From contig JAPLOZ010000005.1 in assembly GCA_026400435.1 (NCBI GenBank), positions 1-64,000 on the forward strand: DNA of 64,000 nt, written 5' to 3'. Shown here piece after piece: positions 60,749 through 64,000 of the stretch; position 1 is the stretch's first letter, and each line of letters opens with the position of its first letter. Both the position numbers and the translations under genes were made by a program. A model generated the notes under the pieces. That model saw only the letters and a list, made by a program, of their open reading frames with translations. It searched no databases and was not told the DNA's origin. The DNA is from Hyphomicrobiales bacterium. GTDB taxonomy: Bacteria > Pseudomonadota > Alphaproteobacteria > Rhizobiales > Rhizobiaceae.

Positions 60749-62248
60749 GTGCCGGATATTGACCTGAAACTTCTCTACCGCTTCGGATTCATCTGCCACC
60801 GCAAGGGCGAGGAGCCTCTCGGCGACGAGGTCTGGCAGGCTATTAGCAAGGACTGGCTGCGCCATCCCTATGGAAATTTTGTCGTCTGGCTTCACCCAGA
60901 AACAACTCTGAGCGTTTGCGGCGACAACGACAGGCGAGCGCTGGTGATCGGCGACGCGATAGGCGTCGGCGCACGCGAGGGAAGACCGCTTGCCCAGGGA
61001 GCCGCGGCCGTGTCGAACGGCGAACTGCCTGACGTCCTCTATGACTATACGGGAAGGTTTGCCCTCTTCATCCTCGAAGGCGACGATGCGTTGATATTCA
61101 ACGACCCGATCGGGTCGCGATCGGTTTTCTACACCGTCACCGACCCGGTAGCTGTTGCGTCCCACGCCGCACTGCTGGCGCGGGCCCAGTCGAGGTCGGT
61201 TCGCGAGGACATGGCCGCGTTTGTCGTGTCCGAGCCATTTCGCAAGCGAAAGCCTGCCTATCTGCCTGGCGACGACACGATCCACCAAGACACATACCAG
61301 CTGATCGCGAACAATTTTTTCGATGTTGGGCAAAGGAGATCGATCCGCTACTGGCCATCGCTGCGCCGGGTGAAGTATGGCTTTGACGAGCTCCTGGCCG
61401 AATTCGACAACTATTTCAGAAGCCTGTCAGGCTTCCTCCAGGCGAAGAACACGATCGTGAGCATAACGGGAGGAATAGACTCGCGAACAATAATCGCTGG
61501 CCTCCGGTACTACAATTCGGTTCCGCAAGGCGTGACATGGCTTCGCTACGTCTTCAACGAACCAGAACGGGCAGTCATTGAACTGGTAAGAAATGCCACG
61601 AAAATGAGCCATCGCTACATTGACGAAAACGAATATTCCGCAAACAAGGTAACTGTTAGCGCCCAGGAGAATGCTGGCGGCTTCAGGCGCAGGTCCCTGG
61701 TCGTCGCGGCAATGCGCGACGCCTACAGCGCGGTCGAAGCGCCTGTTTACGTCAGAGGTTACGGCGGAGAAATCTTGAGAGCGCCTAAATACCGAATACG
61801 CAACACGATGAACAGCATGTCCATCGACGACATGGTCAAAGCGTACGTGATGGGCACGCGCAAGCAGCATCTGGGCGACAAGACCTATCTCAGGGCGATC
61901 GAGGCTTGCTATGAAGGATACGCCAGCCGTGTGACGCCTGCTGACTGCGAAGGCCTGGATTTCAATCCGAACGACATTTTTTATTGGGAGAACCGGATTG
62001 GAACGTGGGGAACACACATGATGAATGAAATGGACCCGGCGATGTATTCGATGACCGGCCTCAACAGCCGTCGCTTGTTCGAGATGGCATTTGGCCTTCC
62101 GGATGAAATCCGCTTTCCCCAGGGACATCCGAAAGAACTTCTGCGGCGGGTGATCGGGCACTACGATCCTGAACTTGCACGTGTTCCCCACATCGACGGA
62201 AACTGGGGCAAGCAATCCAAACAAAACGGGAAGACTGAATCTGCATGA
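60749..62248 (+). CDS. Asparagine-synthase-like protein without glutaminase Cys
   Basis: This 499-residue protein has an N-terminal glutaminase-like (Ntn) fold and a C-terminal ATP-pyrophosphatase domain. The PP-loop is seen in IVSITGGIDSRTII near residue 240. The catalytic N-terminal Cys2 of class B asparagine synthetases is not present (starts MPDIDLKLL), so the N-terminal half cannot hydrolyse glutamine; the enzyme could use ammonia or amidate another carboxylate. A GTG start at 60749 follows GGAGG. Its stop overlaps the sulfotransferase start by ATGA, so both act together, perhaps on a glycan or small molecule. Confidence 0.82.
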   Translation: MPDIDLKLLYRFGFICHRKGEEPLGDEVWQAISKDWLRHPYGNFVVWLHPETTLSVCGDNDRRALVIGDAIGVGAREGRPLAQGAAAVSNGELPDVLYDYTGRFALFILEGDDALIFNDPIGSRSVFYTVTDPVAVASHAALLARAQSRSVREDMAAFVVSEPFRKRKPAYLPGDDTIHQDTYQLIANNFFDVGQRRSIRYWPSLRRVKYGFDELLAEFDNYFRSLSGFLQAKNTIVSITGGIDSRTIIAGLRYYNSVPQGVTWLRYVFNEPERAVIELVRNATKMSHRYIDENEYSANKVTVSAQENAGGFRRRSLVVAAMRDAYSAVEAPVYVRGYGGEILRAPKYRIRNTMNSMSIDDMVKAYVMGTRKQHLGDKTYLRAIEACYEGYASRVTPADCEGLDFNPNDIFYWENRIGTWGTHMMNEMDPAMYSMTGLNSRRLFEMAFGLPDEIRFPQGHPKELLRRVIGHYDPELARVPHIDGNWGKQSKQNGKTESA

Positions 62249-62874
62249 GCCGCAAAATTTTCATCGCCGGTTGTGCCCGCAGCGGCACAAGCCTTACCAA
62301 GGACCTGATGCGTTGCTTCGAGGAAACATATGTGATCCAGAAGGAAACGCGCGTGGACAAATTCGACGAGCTGGATGGCGAATCCGGATGGCTGGTCATC
62401 AAGAGAACAGCCGGAAGCTACAAGAGGCTCCCCAAGCTCGGTTCCGACATTGAACTCATCTATTGCCTGCGGCACCCGGTTGACGTCCTGACGAGCAAGC
62501 ATCCGAAAACGGCACACCTTCGGCGCTTCCACGTTACCTGCGACCGCTGGATTGCCGAACTCGATGCGCTTAAGCAGCTCCGGGCAGCGCAACCCAAAAG
62601 GCCGATCCTCTACATTCGCTACGAGGATCTCGTGAAGGAGCCAGACCGGATTCAGAACGAAATTTCAAAATCCTTCGGCCTGAAGCCGCGAATCAAGTTC
62701 AGCGAGGATCCGGACAATCCTATCGTGGCATCCTCGATCGAAAAGTGGCGATCGCAGCCTGAACTCCTCAGCTACGTGCTGGCCATGGAACCTGACTTCC
62801 TGCGCCGGGTCGGGGAATTCTGCGATGAGTTTGGATACAAGATGCCAGCATCGACGGGTTCCGGTCCGGGCTGA
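62245..62874 (+). CDS. Sulfotransferase-family protein
   Basis: This 209-residue protein has a short sulfotransferase fold: the PAPS-binding loop KIFIAGCARSGTSLTKDLM at the N-terminus and ELIYCLRHPVDVLTSKHPKT further on, followed by PILYIRYEDLVKEPDRIQ. The length is below that of most sulfotransferases. It is coupled to the asparagine-synthase-like gene by ATGA. It may sulfate the product of the adjacent glycan cluster. No signal peptide. Confidence 0.85.
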   Translation: MSRKIFIAGCARSGTSLTKDLMRCFEETYVIQKETRVDKFDELDGESGWLVIKRTAGSYKRLPKLGSDIELIYCLRHPVDVLTSKHPKTAHLRRFHVTCDRWIAELDALKQLRAAQPKRPILYIRYEDLVKEPDRIQNEISKSFGLKPRIKFSEDPDNPIVASSIEKWRSQPELLSYVLAMEPDFLRRVGEFCDEFGYKMPASTGSGPG

Positions 62875-62913
62875 CGCCCTGTCCGAAGATGGCGACCCGA
62901 CCCAGGCGGCCTG

Positions 62914-63942
62914 TCACACGCTTTCGGGGAGGTGTATGCCGAACGGCAGGTAGCAGTCGCCGGCGCGGCCGCCTTTCCCCGAAAGGCTCTGCGCCATCTG
63001 CCGGACGACCTCGCGGCTGATCGCGCGCACCGGCGTATCGATGACCATGGTGATGGACCTGTCGGACAGCGCGATGCTGGAGAGCGGCGTCAGCTCATTG
63101 CAGATCATGACCGGGCGGCGGCCGGGTTCGACCGCCCGCATCGCGGCAACGGCGCCTTCCATGCCGCCACCCGCGACGTAGCATCCGACGAAATCGGGAT
63201 GCCTGGCCACGAGGTCCAGCAGCGCATCCTCGGTAAACCGGGCATCCTCGAAATTGACGAGCGTCTCGATCACCGAGAATCCTGGGGCTTCCTCGCGAAA
63301 GAAGGCCCTGAAGCCCATCTCGCGCGCCTCGTGGCCGTGGAAGCGGTGACTGCCCACAAACACTGCGACCTTGCCGGGTGCGCGCGCCGCATTAGCGATC
63401 ATCCAGGCTGCCGTCCGTCCAACCTTACCGTTGTGGACTCCGACATAGGCGCGACGATAGCCGGGCGCCACGTCCGAGAGGAGCGCAAACACCGGAATGC
63501 CGCGATCGGCGCAGCCGGCCACCGCCGCGCTGACCGCCGGATGCTCCGGCGCCACGACGGCAACAGCCATGCAGCGGGCGGAAAGCGCAAGCAGCTTCTG
63601 GGCTATCTGCTCGGGCGCGCGCGGACTTGCCCTGTCGAGCATGAAAACGCCGCGGAAATCGCTCGCCTCGGCCACAGCCTGGGCCAGTTGCCGCGCGAAC
63701 TCGTCGTAAAAGGCCTGGCCGGTATCGAGCAGCAGGAACCCCATACGATATTCCGGCAATTCCTCGCGCAGGCGCCGTCCGATCAGCCCGGACGCGTGGT
63801 ACCCGATCTCGACGGCTGCCTCGTGGACGCGCTTGGCCGTCTTGGGCCTCACATGCGCACGTCTGTTCAGCACACGGTCGACGGTTGCGACGCTGACGCC
63901 GGACGCCAACGCAACCTGTTCGATGGTTGGCCTGTTGGCCAC
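62914..63942 (-). CDS. LacI-family transcriptional regulator
   Basis: This 342-residue repressor has the N-terminal LacI helix-turn-helix (TIEQVALASGVSVATVDRVLNRRAHVRPKTAKRVHEAA) and a periplasmic-binding-like sensor domain (about residues 65-335, with YRMGFLLLDTGQAFYDEFARQLAQ). The sensor domain resembles those that bind ribose- or inositol-like sugars. The GTG start at 63942 follows CAGGGAG. It faces a possible operator at 63962-63989. The regulated genes probably lie past the right edge of the window, but this cannot be seen. Confidence 0.92.
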   Translation of the reverse strand: MANRPTIEQVALASGVSVATVDRVLNRRAHVRPKTAKRVHEAAVEIGYHASGLIGRRLREELPEYRMGFLLLDTGQAFYDEFARQLAQAVAEASDFRGVFMLDRASPRAPEQIAQKLLALSARCMAVAVVAPEHPAVSAAVAGCADRGIPVFALLSDVAPGYRRAYVGVHNGKVGRTAAWMIANAARAPGKVAVFVGSHRFHGHEAREMGFRAFFREEAPGFSVIETLVNFEDARFTEDALLDLVARHPDFVGCYVAGGGMEGAVAAMRAVEPGRRPVMICNELTPLSSIALSDRSITMVIDTPVRAISREVVRQMAQSLSGKGGRAGDCYLPFGIHLPESV

Positions 63943-63961
63943 GACAAATCTCCCTGCTGCT

Positions 63962-63989
63962 TTGATAGAAATGATAGATTTTCCATCAA
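63962..63989. promoter_or_regulatory. Inverted repeat, candidate LacI-type operator
   Basis: TTGATAGAAA and TTTCCATCAA flank eight bases (one mismatch between arms) 20-47 bases upstream of the LacI regulator gene. It fits an autoregulatory operator, although it is more widely spaced than a classic LacI site. Confidence 0.4.
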
Positions 63990-64000
63990 GAATGTTGAGA

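Noticed and set aside
1-64000. CRISPR arrays, rRNA genes, phage structural genes, toxin-antitoxin pairs
   Set aside because: No regularly spaced repeats, rRNA sequence, capsid or tail motif, or toxin-antitoxin family was seen on either strand.

Overview
The window looks like chromosomal DNA of an alphaproteobacterium, most likely a Hyphomicrobiales member close to Mesorhizobium/Phyllobacteriaceae. This is inferred from high GC, the gene string hisD - UPF0262 - low-Mr phosphatase - infA - maf - yacG, a 5-aminolevulinate synthase (C4 heme pathway), a SAM-II riboswitch in front of metZ, and frequent TTG/GTG starts behind strong Shine-Dalgarno sites. No plasmid, phage or CRISPR functions are visible.

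Layout. 1-3212 is housekeeping and ends in tRNA-Phe. 3213-13009 reads as a genomic island: it starts at the tRNA-Phe 3' end, carries a wrecked IS21-family element, then a five-gene operon of three tandem DUF3604 (PHP-like) exported proteins, a PpiC-type foldase and a HupE/UreJ membrane protein, then a divergent Crp/Fnr regulator. It closes in a gene-poor stretch holding a 15/16 copy of the tRNA-Phe 3' end at 12994-13009. 13466-24604 holds a tiny lipoprotein, an MHS-type transporter, a cyoABCD-SURF1 quinol oxidase operon and an RND efflux pair. 24950-35542 holds a cupin, two tandem TPR-sulfotransferases, dadA-like and agmatinase-like genes, galE, hemA (with an FNR/FixK-type box), an aminotransferase and mscL. 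35803-39960 holds a transporter-like hybrid histidine kinase facing a NarL/LuxR response regulator. 40063-48198 holds pyrD, a MATE pump, a sugar isomerase-like gene, riboswitch-controlled metZ, a long dCTP deaminase and a solute-binding protein.

From tRNA-Gly (48212-48285) rightward the DNA is accessory again. A block made of the tRNA 5' part, its upstream flank and the start of an ATP-grasp gene occurs twice (48261-48445, broken; 52083-52433, in the intact gene). The two copies bracket a two-gene operon for a RoxA-like di-heme cytochrome and a catalase-fold protein. Then come an exported Gly-rich protein, a large periplasmic arylsulfatase with a divergent AraC regulator, and a glycan-type cluster (beta-propeller protein, methyltransferase, GT8, asparagine-synthase-like protein, sulfotransferase). 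A LacI-type regulator ends the window.

The two most interesting structures are the tRNA-Phe island with its triple DUF3604 operon, and the repeat-bracketed cytochrome/catalase module beside tRNA-Gly. Both load their genes with secreted, metal- or heme-dependent enzymes of unknown substrate.
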